A program made the translations under genes and the position numbers. Positions 41,918 through 50,771 of a stretch of 64,000 nt of DNA are shown here, one piece after another. Every line of letters begins with the position of its first letter. The first letter of the stretch is position 1. The notes under the pieces are model-generated. The model was not told the origin of the DNA. It made no database searches and worked only from the letters and a program-made list of their open reading frames with translations. Source of the DNA: an uncultured Bacteroides sp. (GTDB lineage: Bacteria > Bacteroidota > Bacteroidia > Bacteroidales > Bacteroidaceae); NCBI RefSeq assembly GCF_900547205.1, contig NZ_URFY01000016.1, positions 1 to 64,000 on the forward strand, written 5' to 3'.

Positions 41918-43129
41918 TTAAAACATCTTGCTCACCCGTTCAATCCCTGCCACCAATGCGTCGACTTCCGATTTCGTATTGTACATGGCAAACGAGGCAC
42001 GCACTGTTCCCTCAATTCCTAAGCGTTGCATCAGAGGTTGTGCACAATGATGTCCCGTGCGGACGGCAATTCCGAGACGATCGAGCAATGTGCCCAAGTC
42101 GAAATGATGAATGTCGCCTATCAGGAAAGAGATTACCGCTCCACGGTCTTCTGCTTCGCCGAATATATGCATATTGGGAATTTCCTTTAAGCGCTTCAAT
42201 GCATAAGCAGTCAATTCATGTTCGTGCTTCGCAATCTCTTCGATGCCGATGCCGTTCACATAATCAAGGGCTTTTGCCAGTCCGGTGGTTCCTATATAGT
42301 CGGGGGTTCCGGCTTCAAACTTAAAGGGGAGTTCGTTGAAGGTAGTCTTTTCAAAAGAGACGTGTTGAATCATCTCTCCTCCTCCCTGATAGGGCGGAAG
42401 GCGGTCCAGCCACTCTTCTTTTCCGTAAAGTACACCTATACCGGTGGGTCCATATATCTTATGAGCGGAGAATACCAGGAAATCGGCATCCAACTCCTGT
42501 ACGTCTACCTTCATGTGGGGGATGGACTGCGCGGCATCTATCAGACAGGGCACACCGTGCGCATGAGCCGTGGCAATCATCTCTTTCACCGGATTCACCG
42601 TGCCAAGTACATTGGAGACATGAACTACGCTGACTATCTTGGTGCGCTCGGAGAAGAGTTTCTCATATTCGTCCAACAACAGTTCGCCTTTGTCGTTCAT
42701 CGGAATCACCTTGATGGCTATTCCTTTGCGGGCAGCCAGCAGTTGCCAAGGGACGATATTACTGTGATGTTCCATCACCGAGAGGATTACTTCATCGCCC
42801 GCTTCCATAAATTCATCGCCAAAACTGGAAACCAGCAGGTTGATGCTTTCTGTTGTTCCGCGCGTAAAGATTACTTCATTCGTGCTGCGGGCATTGATGA
42901 ACTGACGCACCGTTTCGCGGGATGCTTCGTGCAGCTCCGTTGCCTGCTGAGAAAGGTAATGTACTCCGCGATGCACGTTCGCATTGACTGAATAATACTC
43001 GTCTACCAACGCATCAACTACCAGACGGGGTTTCTGCGTCGTCGCTCCGTTATCGAAATAAACCAAAGGCTTACCGTAAACCGTACGGCTCAATATCGGA
43101 AAATCCTCACGTATCTTTTGAATATCCAC
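41918..43129 (-). CDS. sufS: Cysteine desulfurase SufS
   Basis: PLP enzyme that takes sulfur from cysteine as a persulfide for Fe-S cluster assembly. The PLP-lysine region reads VFSAHKIYGPTGIGVLYG (about residues 221-238), and the active-site Cys lies in RTGHHCAQP (about 360-368), the group II (SufS) form. At 403 residues it has normal length. It is last in the sufB-sufC-sufD-sufS run; no sufE or sufU sulfur acceptor is present nearby. Confidence 0.96.
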   Translation of the reverse strand: MDIQKIREDFPILSRTVYGKPLVYFDNGATTQKPRLVVDALVDEYYSVNANVHRGVHYLSQQATELHEASRETVRQFINARSTNEVIFTRGTTESINLLVSSFGDEFMEAGDEVILSVMEHHSNIVPWQLLAARKGIAIKVIPMNDKGELLLDEYEKLFSERTKIVSVVHVSNVLGTVNPVKEMIATAHAHGVPCLIDAAQSIPHMKVDVQELDADFLVFSAHKIYGPTGIGVLYGKEEWLDRLPPYQGGGEMIQHVSFEKTTFNELPFKFEAGTPDYIGTTGLAKALDYVNGIGIEEIAKHEHELTAYALKRLKEIPNMHIFGEAEDRGAVISFLIGDIHHFDLGTLLDRLGIAVRTGHHCAQPLMQRLGIEGTVRASFAMYNTKSEVDALVAGIERVSKMF

Positions 43130-43150
43130 GTTATTAGTGATTAGTGATTA
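43130..43150. repeat. TAATCAC heptamers filling the sufD/sufS gap
   Basis: The 21-bp gap between the sufD stop and the sufS start is essentially ATTAGTG repeated, the same heptamer as in the murE/mraY and infB/cvpA gaps. Confidence 0.7.
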
Positions 43151-44494
43151 TCATTTACAGATGGCACAACCCTGACACTTGTTCAGTTCGCCACGGAAAC
43201 GCTTCTCTACCAACAGGTGCAAACGATCTTTCAACGCATCCAGGCGAATCGTATCTATTACCTCATTGACAAAGGCAAACATCAGCAGCAAGCGGGCTTC
43301 CTTCTCGGCAATTCCACGTGCACGCATATAGAAGAGTGCATTTTCGTCCAACTGGCCTACGGTTGCTCCATGCGAACACTTCACGTCGTCGGCGTAAATC
43401 TCCAACTGGGGTTGTGTATACATTCGAGCTTCGCGTGTAGCACAAAGGTTGCGGTTCGTCTGCTGAGAACTAGTATGCTGGGCATCGGGACGAACCAGCA
43501 CCAGTCCGGCAAATGCACCGACAGATTGGTCGTCGAGCACGTACTTAAACAACTCATTGCTGGTGCAATTGGGCACTGCATGGTCGATGCACGTATTATT
43601 ATCTACGTGCTGGTTCTTATCAGCAATTGCCATACCGCAAAGGTTTATCTCTGCTCCTTCTCCTGCCAAGAGAACTTCCGTTGTATTACGGGTTGTTCCA
43701 TTGTGCAGCGTCATGCCGTTCAGCAGCACATTGCTGTTTGCTTCCTGCTTCACGTACATATTGCTGATGCGGACAGTACTTGTATGCGTCTCTTCCAACT
43801 CGTACATATCGAATACCGAGTTTTCTCCGGCAAATACTTCGATTACTTGTGTGGCGAGGAAGTTCACGCTATCCATCGCATGGTCGCAAATCAACATTCG
43901 GGCTTGCGCGCCATCTTCAAGGATAATCAGTACCCGGCGATTCACCATAAAGTTGACATCGGCACGGAGGATATTTACTAGCTGGATAGGTTTCTCTACT
44001 ACTACGTTCTTTGGCACGTAGAAGATAACTCCGTCTTGTGCGAAAGTTGTATTGAAAGCCGTCACGCCATCTTTGGAAGTATCAGCCAGTTTGCCGTAGT
44101 ATTTCTTCACCAGTTCGGGGTGCTGTTCGGCTACCGCTTTCAGGCTACCGAAGATAACTCCTTCGGGCAGATGTACGTTTGGTTCAGCTTTCGTATAGAA
44201 TGCATCATTTACTACAAAGTAAAGCGCAGTGCTCATATTCGGCACGTCACACTTGAATACTTCATAAGGATTGACCGGAATAGCCAGACGATTCAAGTTC
44301 AGGCCGAAGTCCGGTTCAAAGTACTTGCTTACATCTGTATATTTGTACTTCTCTACTTTACGGGTCGGGAAACCGAGGCGCTCAAAATCGGCGAAAGCAG
44401 CAGCACGAGGCGCGTTCAACGCTTCCGCACTATGCTTGCAGATCATGGCTTCCGTCTGCGAGAAGAGGTCTATATATTGTTGTTCAACTATCAT
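43151..44494 (-). CDS. sufD: Fe-S cluster assembly protein SufD
   Basis: Scaffold partner in the SufBC2D complex. The C-terminal beta-helix core with CSHGATVGQLDENALFYMRARGI (about residues 388-410) is typical of SufB/SufD. The final CQGCAICK is an additional cysteine-rich end. At 447 residues it is of normal SufD size and shorter than SufB. It follows sufC after 14 bp. Confidence 0.94.
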   Translation of the reverse strand: MIVEQQYIDLFSQTEAMICKHSAEALNAPRAAAFADFERLGFPTRKVEKYKYTDVSKYFEPDFGLNLNRLAIPVNPYEVFKCDVPNMSTALYFVVNDAFYTKAEPNVHLPEGVIFGSLKAVAEQHPELVKKYYGKLADTSKDGVTAFNTTFAQDGVIFYVPKNVVVEKPIQLVNILRADVNFMVNRRVLIILEDGAQARMLICDHAMDSVNFLATQVIEVFAGENSVFDMYELEETHTSTVRISNMYVKQEANSNVLLNGMTLHNGTTRNTTEVLLAGEGAEINLCGMAIADKNQHVDNNTCIDHAVPNCTSNELFKYVLDDQSVGAFAGLVLVRPDAQHTSSQQTNRNLCATREARMYTQPQLEIYADDVKCSHGATVGQLDENALFYMRARGIAEKEARLLLMFAFVNEVIDTIRLDALKDRLHLLVEKRFRGELNKCQGCAICK

Positions 44495-44508
44495 ATTTTA
44501 TATTTTTA

Positions 44509-45261
44509 TCATTCTCCTACTTCTTTCTTAATCCAATCATATCCCTTTTCTTCCAGCTCCAGCGCAAGCTCCGGTCCGGCAGTTTTCACGATACGACCTT
44601 TATAAAGTACATGAACGATATCCGGCTTGATATAATCGAGCAGACGTTGATAGTGAGTGATGACGATAGTACTTGTTTCAGGAGTCTTGAGTTTATTCAC
44701 CCCTTCCGCCACAATACGGAGCGCATCAATATCCAGACCGGAATCTGTCTCGTCGAGGATACTCAAACGCGGCTCCAACATAGCCATCTGGAATATCTCG
44801 TTGCGTTTCTTTTCGCCACCGGAGAAGCCTTCATTCACCGAACGGTTGGCAAGTTTATTGTCCAACTCTACCACAGCACGCTTCTCACGCATCAGCTTCA
44901 GAAACTCACTGGCAGTCAGCGCCGGCAGACCTTTATACTTGCGTTGCTCATTCACAGCAGCACGCATAAAGTTCACCATACTTACACCCGGAATCTCCAC
45001 CGGATACTGGAAACTAAGGAAAATACCCTCATGACTACGGTCTTCGGGGCTCAGCTCCAACAGATTCTTTCCATAAAAGGTGACTGAACCTTTCGTTACC
45101 TCAAAAGCAGGATTACCCACCAGAACAGAAGAAAGTGTACTCTTACCGGAACCGTTCGGTCCCATAATTGCGTGTACTTCGCCCGGTTTCACCGTCAGGT
45201 TGATACCTTTCAATATCTCTTTGCCATTAATGCTGGCGTGCAGGTCTTTTATTTCTAACAT
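44509..45261 (-). CDS. sufC: Fe-S cluster assembly ATPase SufC
   Basis: ABC-type ATPase of the SufBC2D complex. Walker A is GPNGSGKST (about residues 33-41), the signature is FSGGEKKRNEIFQM (about 144-157), and Walker B with its acidic residues is LSILDETDSGLDID. I chose the ATG at 45261 (MLEIKDLHASINGKEIL, 250 residues); the frame is open to 45291. In the intergenic region toward sufB there are AT-rich repeat words. Confidence 0.96.
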   Translation of the reverse strand: MLEIKDLHASINGKEILKGINLTVKPGEVHAIMGPNGSGKSTLSSVLVGNPAFEVTKGSVTFYGKNLLELSPEDRSHEGIFLSFQYPVEIPGVSMVNFMRAAVNEQRKYKGLPALTASEFLKLMREKRAVVELDNKLANRSVNEGFSGGEKKRNEIFQMAMLEPRLSILDETDSGLDIDALRIVAEGVNKLKTPETSTIVITHYQRLLDYIKPDIVHVLYKGRIVKTAGPELALELEEKGYDWIKKEVGE

Positions 45262-45291
45262 GATTCTATTTACTATTTTTCCATTTACCAT

Positions 45292-45376
45292 TGACTATTT
45301 AAAACCCATACTACCGACAATTTACTCCCCATAAGCGCACGGCCAACTAGTAAATCGTAAATTGTCAAATAGTAAA
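45292..45376. repeat. AT-rich inverted repeat words, sufB/sufC gap
   Basis: TTTACTATTTTTCCATTTAC and related words on one side face TAGTAAATCGTAAATTGTC and AATAGTAAAT on the other as imperfect inverted copies. The same TAGTAATTTGTAAAT-like words fill the ftsQ/ftsA (17.99-18.02 kb), ftsA/ftsZ (19.51-19.54 kb) and ftsZ/yqeY (20.86-20.90 kb) gaps. Confidence 0.5.
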
Positions 45377-46831
45377 TCACCCAACGCTTCCTTCCAACGA
45401 AATGGTAAGCAACTTCTGTGCCTCTACCGCAAATTCCATCGGAAGCTTATTCAATACTTCTTTCGCATATCCGTTCACAATCAATCCGATAGCATCTTCC
45501 GTGGGGATTCCGCGCTGATTGCAATAGAATATCTGGTCTTCACTAATCTTGCTCGTCGTAGCTTCGTGTTCCACTACCGCCGTTTCGTTGTGAATATCCA
45601 TATACGGGAAGGTATGCGCACCGCACTTATCTCCCAGCAACAGCGAGTCGCACTGGCTGTAGTTACGTGCATTATCCGCCTTTTCCGCCACACGAACCAG
45701 TCCGCGATACGAGTTCTCACTATGTCCGGCAGAGATACCTTTACTGACAATTGTACTACGGGTATTCTTACCCAGATGAATCATCTTCGTACCCGTATCC
45801 GCCTGCTGATAGTTATTGGTTACAGCTACCGAGTAAAACTCTGCTGTCGAATTATCACCCGAAAGGATACAGGAAGGATACTTCCATGTAATCGCCGAAC
45901 CGGTTTCCACCTGCGTCCAAGACAGTTTACTATCCACTCCTTTGCAATTACCGCGTTTCGTCACGAAGTTGTATACACCGCCTTTACCTTCGACATCTCC
46001 CGGATACCAGTTCTGAACAGTGCTGTATTTCACTTCCGCACGGTCGTGCACGATGATTTCCACAATAGCAGCGTGCAATTGATTTTCATCCCGCATCGGA
46101 GCAGTGCATCCTTCCAGATAAGACACATACGAATCATCATCCGCTACAATCAGCGTACGTTCAAACTGACCCGTGTTGCGCGCATTGATGCGGAAGTAGG
46201 TTGAAAGTTCCATCGGGCAACGCACCCCTTTCGGGATATACACGAAAGAACCGTCGGAGAACACTGCTGAGTTCAATGCTGCAAAGAAATTATCTCGGTA
46301 GCCTACTACCGAACCCATATATTTCTTCACCAAGTCCGGATGTTCTCTCACCGCTTCGCTGAACGAACAGAAGATAATTCCTTTCTCCATCAGCGTCTCC
46401 TTGAAAGTAGTCTTTACGGAAACCGAGTCCATCACGGCATCCACAGCCATTCCACTCAAAGCCATCTGTTCTTCCAAGGGGATTCCCAGCTTATTGAATG
46501 TTTTTATCAGTTCAGGGTCTACTTCATCCATGCTTTTCGGCCCTTCTTTCTTCTGAGTAGGGTCCGCATAGTAAGATATTGCCTGATAATCGATTTCAGG
46601 GATACGAAGGTGCGCCCAAGTAGGCATCTCCAGCGTAAGCCAATGGCGATACGCTTTCAGCCGGAACTCCAGCAGCCACTCCGGTTCTTCTTTCTTCGAT
46701 GAAATCAAACGAATCACATCTTCATTGAGTCCACGCTCAATGATGTCTGTATGCACTTCCGTGGTGAAGCCGTATTTGTACTTCTCCTGCGTCAGTTCCT
46801 TTACATATTTATTGGGTTCTTCTTGTTGCAT
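45377..46831 (-). CDS. sufB: Fe-S cluster assembly protein SufB
   Basis: Scaffold subunit on which the cluster is built. Characteristic SufB sequence is seen in YIPKGVRCPMELSTYFRIN (about residues 200-218), NCKGVDSKLSWTQVETGS and the C-terminal EHEATTSKISEDQIFYCNQRG. At 484 residues it is the normal length. It overlaps the preceding cvpA-like gene by 23 bp, so the suf genes probably share the transcript that begins there. Confidence 0.96.
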   Translation of the reverse strand: MQQEEPNKYVKELTQEKYKYGFTTEVHTDIIERGLNEDVIRLISSKKEEPEWLLEFRLKAYRHWLTLEMPTWAHLRIPEIDYQAISYYADPTQKKEGPKSMDEVDPELIKTFNKLGIPLEEQMALSGMAVDAVMDSVSVKTTFKETLMEKGIIFCSFSEAVREHPDLVKKYMGSVVGYRDNFFAALNSAVFSDGSFVYIPKGVRCPMELSTYFRINARNTGQFERTLIVADDDSYVSYLEGCTAPMRDENQLHAAIVEIIVHDRAEVKYSTVQNWYPGDVEGKGGVYNFVTKRGNCKGVDSKLSWTQVETGSAITWKYPSCILSGDNSTAEFYSVAVTNNYQQADTGTKMIHLGKNTRSTIVSKGISAGHSENSYRGLVRVAEKADNARNYSQCDSLLLGDKCGAHTFPYMDIHNETAVVEHEATTSKISEDQIFYCNQRGIPTEDAIGLIVNGYAKEVLNKLPMEFAVEAQKLLTISLEGSVG

Positions 46832-47345
46832 CTTTATTGTCTAATATATATTGTTGCGTCATATTCTTAGCAGCGGGGAAAAACATTCCCGCAAACGTCT
46901 TCATGGGATAATATAACAACGAGTCACTCTTTTTTGTTGCGCTAATCAACTTATTATCACCATCCATAAACTCCATCACACAAATCACCAGACTTGTAAT
47001 CAGCAGAAATTTAAGTGCTCCCAGTCCGCTACCCAGCCAGCGGTTCAGCCAACCGAGCGAGACGGCCTCTATCGCCTTGGTGAGCAACGAAGCCACCAGC
47101 GTAAATATCAGCGGCACGGCAATCCAGATGATGATAAAAGCCAGCACCTGCGCAACTGTCATCGAATCTGTCAGCGCCGGACAAAGCTTTTCCGCCAACG
47201 TGGCATACAAGGCTTTCGCTGCCAACAAGCCGACTATCAACCCTAGAATAGAAGCCAGCTGACGAATGAAGCCTTTGATAAAACCTACAATCGCGCCCGC
47301 ACCTATTATAATAAGGATTATTATATCAATCGTTGCCAAGTTCAT
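46809..47345 (-). CDS. CvpA family membrane protein
   Basis: Inner-membrane protein of 178 residues with four hydrophobic segments (about residues 7-25, 29-50, 66-88 and 107-124). The N-terminal pattern IIIGAGAIVGFIKGFIRQLASILGLIVG is typical of the CvpA/colicin V production family, whose molecular role is still unclear. It overlaps sufB by 23 bp, which suggests co-expression with Fe-S assembly in this organism. Confidence 0.85.
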   Translation of the reverse strand: MNLATIDIIILIIIGAGAIVGFIKGFIRQLASILGLIVGLLAAKALYATLAEKLCPALTDSMTVAQVLAFIIIWIAVPLIFTLVASLLTKAIEAVSLGWLNRWLGSGLGALKFLLITSLVICVMEFMDGDNKLISATKKSDSLLYYPMKTFAGMFFPAAKNMTQQYILDNKDATRRTQ

Positions 47346-47349
47346 TATG

Positions 47350-47541
47350 ATTAGTGGTTTAGTGATTAGTGATTAGTGATTAACGATGGCTAGATAATGA
47401 AATATAAAAAGAAAGAGATAGTAAGGTGGTGTCCTACAAATAAGTACCACATTACCACCTCTTTCATGTTTTATTTCAACCGTTATTGAATTAGATTGTA
47501 ACAGACATCTGTTAATCACTAATCGCTAACCACTAATCACT
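47350..47541. repeat. infB/cvpA gap: heptamer repeats around a terminator-like hairpin
   Basis: Two blocks of the TAATCAC heptamer, in opposite orientation (about 47350-47385 and 47513-47541), enclose a hairpin at about 47420-47470 (AAGGTGGT with ACCACCTC-type arms). On the minus strand, downstream of infB, this hairpin is followed by a T-rich stretch and so looks like a terminator ending the rimP-nusA-infB transcript. Confidence 0.6.
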
Positions 47542-47542
47542 A

Positions 47543-50500
47543 TCAAAGTGTCTGTTTCACTTCTATCTCTTCGAATGTCTCGATCATATCGCCCACCTTC
47601 ATGTCGTTGCAGTTCACCAGACTGATACCACACTCGAAGTTTGTACCTACCTCCTTCACATCATCCTTGAAGCGTTTTAGGGCATTGATGTTTCCGGTAA
47701 AGATAACGATACCATCGCGAATCAAACGAGCCTTGTCGCTCCGTTTCACCTTTCCGGTCTTCACCATCGCTCCGGCCACTAAACCTACCTTCGTGATATT
47801 GAATACCTCGCGGATTTCGATGGTTGCCGTAATCTGTTCTTTCAGTTCCGGAGCCAGCATACCTTCCATAGCAGACTTCACCTCTTCGATTGCATCGTAG
47901 ATGACAGAGTACTTACGGATATCGACACCTTCCTGTTCTGCCATCTTAGCAGCAGCGCCCGAAGGACGTACCTGGAATCCGACGATAATTGCATCCGAAG
48001 CGGCAGCCAGAGATACATCCGACTCAGAGATTGCTCCCACACCCTTATGGATTACATTTACCTGAATCTGTTCAGTAGACAACTTAATCAACGAGTCGCT
48101 CAATGCCTCAACCGAACCGTCCACGTCACCCTTAACGATGATGTTCAATTCCTGGAAGTTGCCCAGAGCAATACGACGGCCCAATTCATCGAGCGTAAGA
48201 ATCTTCTGCGTACGCAAGCCTTGTTCGCGAGCCAACTGTTCGCGCTTGTTGGTAATCTCACGAGCTTCCTGATCGCTTTCGACTACATGGAATGTGTCGC
48301 CCGCAGCAGGAGCACCGTTCAGTCCCAGTACCAATGCCGGTTCGGAAGGCCCTGCTTCCTTGATGCGCTGATTACGTTCGTTGAACATAGCCTTCACACG
48401 TCCGTAGCTTGTTCCGGCGAGTATGATATCTCCCACTTTCAATGTACCGTTGGATACCAGCACTGTAGCTACATATCCACGTCCCTTATCCAGTGAAGAT
48501 TCAATGATGGAACCCGTAGCGTTACGGTTCGGGTTTGCTTTCAAGTCGAGCATTTCGGCTTCGAGCAATACCTTCTCCAGCAGTTCTTCCACTCCCATAC
48601 CTTTCTTGGCAGAGATATCTTGCGACTGATACTTACCACCCCAGTCTTCAACCAGGTAATTCATGGCAGCCAGTTCTTCTTTAATCTTATCGGGGTTAGC
48701 AGTCGGTTTATCCACCTTATTAATTGCAAATACAATAGGTACACCCGCTGCCATCGCGTGATTGATAGCTTCCTTCGTTTGCGGCATCACGTTATCATCG
48801 GCAGCCACAATAATAATGGCGATATCCGTCACCTTCGCACCACGAGCACGCATAGCGGTAAACGCCTCATGACCCGGAGTATCGAGGAAGGTAATGCGAC
48901 GTCCGTCTTCCAATTGCACGTTGTAGGCACCGATGTGCTGTGTGATACCTCCGGCCTCACCGGCAATCACATTCGCCTTACGAACATAGTCGAGCAATGA
49001 AGTCTTACCGTGGTCAACGTGTCCCATCACCGTAACAATCGGAGCACGTGATTGCAAATCTTCCGGTGCATCTTCTTCTTCCACGATGGCCTGAGCCACT
49101 TCCGCACTTACATATTCGGTCTTGAAACCAAACTCTTCTGCCACCAGATTAATGGTTTCCGCATCCAGACGTTGGTTGATGGAAACCATGATACCGATGC
49201 TCATACAAGTGGCAATAACCTGATTGACGGTGACGTCCATCATTGTTGCCAGCTCGTTGGCGGTCACAAACTCTGTCAACTTCAATACCTTGCTGTCTGC
49301 CATTTCTTGGTCTTCCAGTTCCTGCATACGGTTGGAAACCATTTCACGTTTTTCCTTACGGTATTTAGAAGTCTTATTCTTGCCTTTAGTCGTGAGGCGT
49401 GCCAAGGTTTCTTTCACCTGTTTTGCTACGTCTTCCTCGCTGACCTCCTGCTTGATGACCGGCTTCTTGAAGCGATCTCTATTATTGTTGCTATTATTTC
49501 TTCTGTTATTGTTGTTTCCCTGGTTGTTACCACCACCATTGTTTCCATTACCACCGCCGCTATTGCCGCCTTTGCCTTGCACATTGGGTCGGGGAGCAGC
49601 AAAGTTGGAAGTTGCCACATTGTTGACATCCACCTTCTCCTTATTGATGCGATTGCGCTTTTTCTTTGCGGCAGCATCATTGTCTTTTGTTCCCGGTCTT
49701 TGGGGTTTGTTGGGATCATCCTTACGGATTTCCTTGATGATAGCTTCCTTCATCAACTTTTTCTGGTCCTGACGGATCTTCTCTTTCTCTTCCCGTTCGC
49801 GACGTTTCTCTTCCTTCGATTTCTTCTTCGGACGAGTAGACTGATTCAATGCAGCCAAGTCAATCTGGCCGATTACATTAATCTTTGCTCCAAGCTCGGT
49901 CTGACGGATTTTAAATACTTCGTCTTCCTTCGGAGCTTCTTTCTTTTCGGGAACTACTTCTACCGATGCTGCTACCACAGGTTTTTCTACTTTACGTTCT
50001 TCCGCCTTCACAGGTACAGCTTCTACCTTCGGTTCTTCTTTAATCACTTTTTCCACTACTTTTTCAACTTCTACCGGTTTCTGTTCTACAGTTGGTTTCA
50101 ATACTGTTTCCGATTTCGTTTCTACTACAGACTCCGGCTGTTTCACTGGCTCGCGTTGTTGAACCGGTTCCAGCTGTTTCGCAGGTTCCGGTTGTTTCAC
50201 AGTTTCGGGTTGTTTCACCTCGGGTTCGTGCTGAACAGGTGCTACCACCTCTTCCTTCTTCACTTCGGGTTCTTTCTTCACCTCACGTTCAACAGCGGGC
50301 TTTTCTACAACAGCTTCCTTCTTTTGCTCCGGTTCTTTTTCAACTTTATCGGTTTTACGACCGCTCAAGTTATTCAAATCAATCTTCCCGACAGGTTTAA
50401 ACTTCGGGCGCGACTCCTCAGGTACGACCGTCTTAATGACATCATCCGACTTCAGTTTGTCCGGCTGTTTCTCAAAGCCTTCAATAGATACCGATGCCTT

Positions 50501-50719
50501 ATTACGTTCCTTATTCTGACGTTCCTGAATGAAACGCTCCGATTCAAGTCTAAGGTTCTTATCTGTACTAAACTCTTTTACGAGTATAGCGTATTGCTCC
50601 TCGCTAATTTTTGTATTAGGATTTGCCTCAACGGTATACCCTTTCTTTTGCAGAAACTCAACTACCGTTGCTATTCCTACGTTTAAATCTCTTGTAACTT
50701 TGTTTAACCTTATCGTCAT
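47543..50719 (-). CDS. infB: Translation initiation factor IF-2
   Basis: GTPase that delivers initiator tRNA to the ribosome. At 1058 residues it has a long N-terminal part. The IF2_N fold lies at the start (MTIRLNKVTRDLNVGIATVVEFLQKKGY), followed by a Lys/Glu/Pro/Val low-complexity region (about 100-320), then an Asn/Gly stretch (about 380-420). The GTPase has G1 GHVDHGKT (about 565), DTPGHEAF and NKVD, followed by the usual domains II-IV. It follows nusA after 52 bp. Confidence 0.97.
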   Translation of the reverse strand: MTIRLNKVTRDLNVGIATVVEFLQKKGYTVEANPNTKISEEQYAILVKEFSTDKNLRLESERFIQERQNKERNKASVSIEGFEKQPDKLKSDDVIKTVVPEESRPKFKPVGKIDLNNLSGRKTDKVEKEPEQKKEAVVEKPAVEREVKKEPEVKKEEVVAPVQHEPEVKQPETVKQPEPAKQLEPVQQREPVKQPESVVETKSETVLKPTVEQKPVEVEKVVEKVIKEEPKVEAVPVKAEERKVEKPVVAASVEVVPEKKEAPKEDEVFKIRQTELGAKINVIGQIDLAALNQSTRPKKKSKEEKRREREEKEKIRQDQKKLMKEAIIKEIRKDDPNKPQRPGTKDNDAAAKKKRNRINKEKVDVNNVATSNFAAPRPNVQGKGGNSGGGNGNNGGGNNQGNNNNRRNNSNNNRDRFKKPVIKQEVSEEDVAKQVKETLARLTTKGKNKTSKYRKEKREMVSNRMQELEDQEMADSKVLKLTEFVTANELATMMDVTVNQVIATCMSIGIMVSINQRLDAETINLVAEEFGFKTEYVSAEVAQAIVEEEDAPEDLQSRAPIVTVMGHVDHGKTSLLDYVRKANVIAGEAGGITQHIGAYNVQLEDGRRITFLDTPGHEAFTAMRARGAKVTDIAIIIVAADDNVMPQTKEAINHAMAAGVPIVFAINKVDKPTANPDKIKEELAAMNYLVEDWGGKYQSQDISAKKGMGVEELLEKVLLEAEMLDLKANPNRNATGSIIESSLDKGRGYVATVLVSNGTLKVGDIILAGTSYGRVKAMFNERNQRIKEAGPSEPALVLGLNGAPAAGDTFHVVESDQEAREITNKREQLAREQGLRTQKILTLDELGRRIALGNFQELNIIVKGDVDGSVEALSDSLIKLSTEQIQVNVIHKGVGAISESDVSLAAASDAIIVGFQVRPSGAAAKMAEQEGVDIRKYSVIYDAIEEVKSAMEGMLAPELKEQITATIEIREVFNITKVGLVAGAMVKTGKVKRSDKARLIRDGIVIFTGNINALKRFKDDVKEVGTNFECGISLVNCNDMKVGDMIETFEEIEVKQTL

Positions 50720-50771
50720 ATCTAAAATTTAATGAATAAATGGAGCGAAGAAAACTCAATCGTAATACATA

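Noticed and set aside
45362..46204. Open frame of 280 codons opposite sufB.
   Set aside because: sufB is certain on the minus strand, and the antisense translation has no recognisable motif.
41918..46831. A frameshift or missing gene in the suf operon because sufE/sufU and sufA are absent.
   Set aside because: All four suf genes are intact and tightly spaced; the missing parts are commonly elsewhere in Bacteroides.
49052..50686. Open frame of 544 codons on the plus strand opposite infB.
   Set aside because: It is antisense to the low-complexity N-terminal half of infB; its Phe/Leu/Arg-rich translation mirrors Lys/Glu codons on the other strand and shows no domain.
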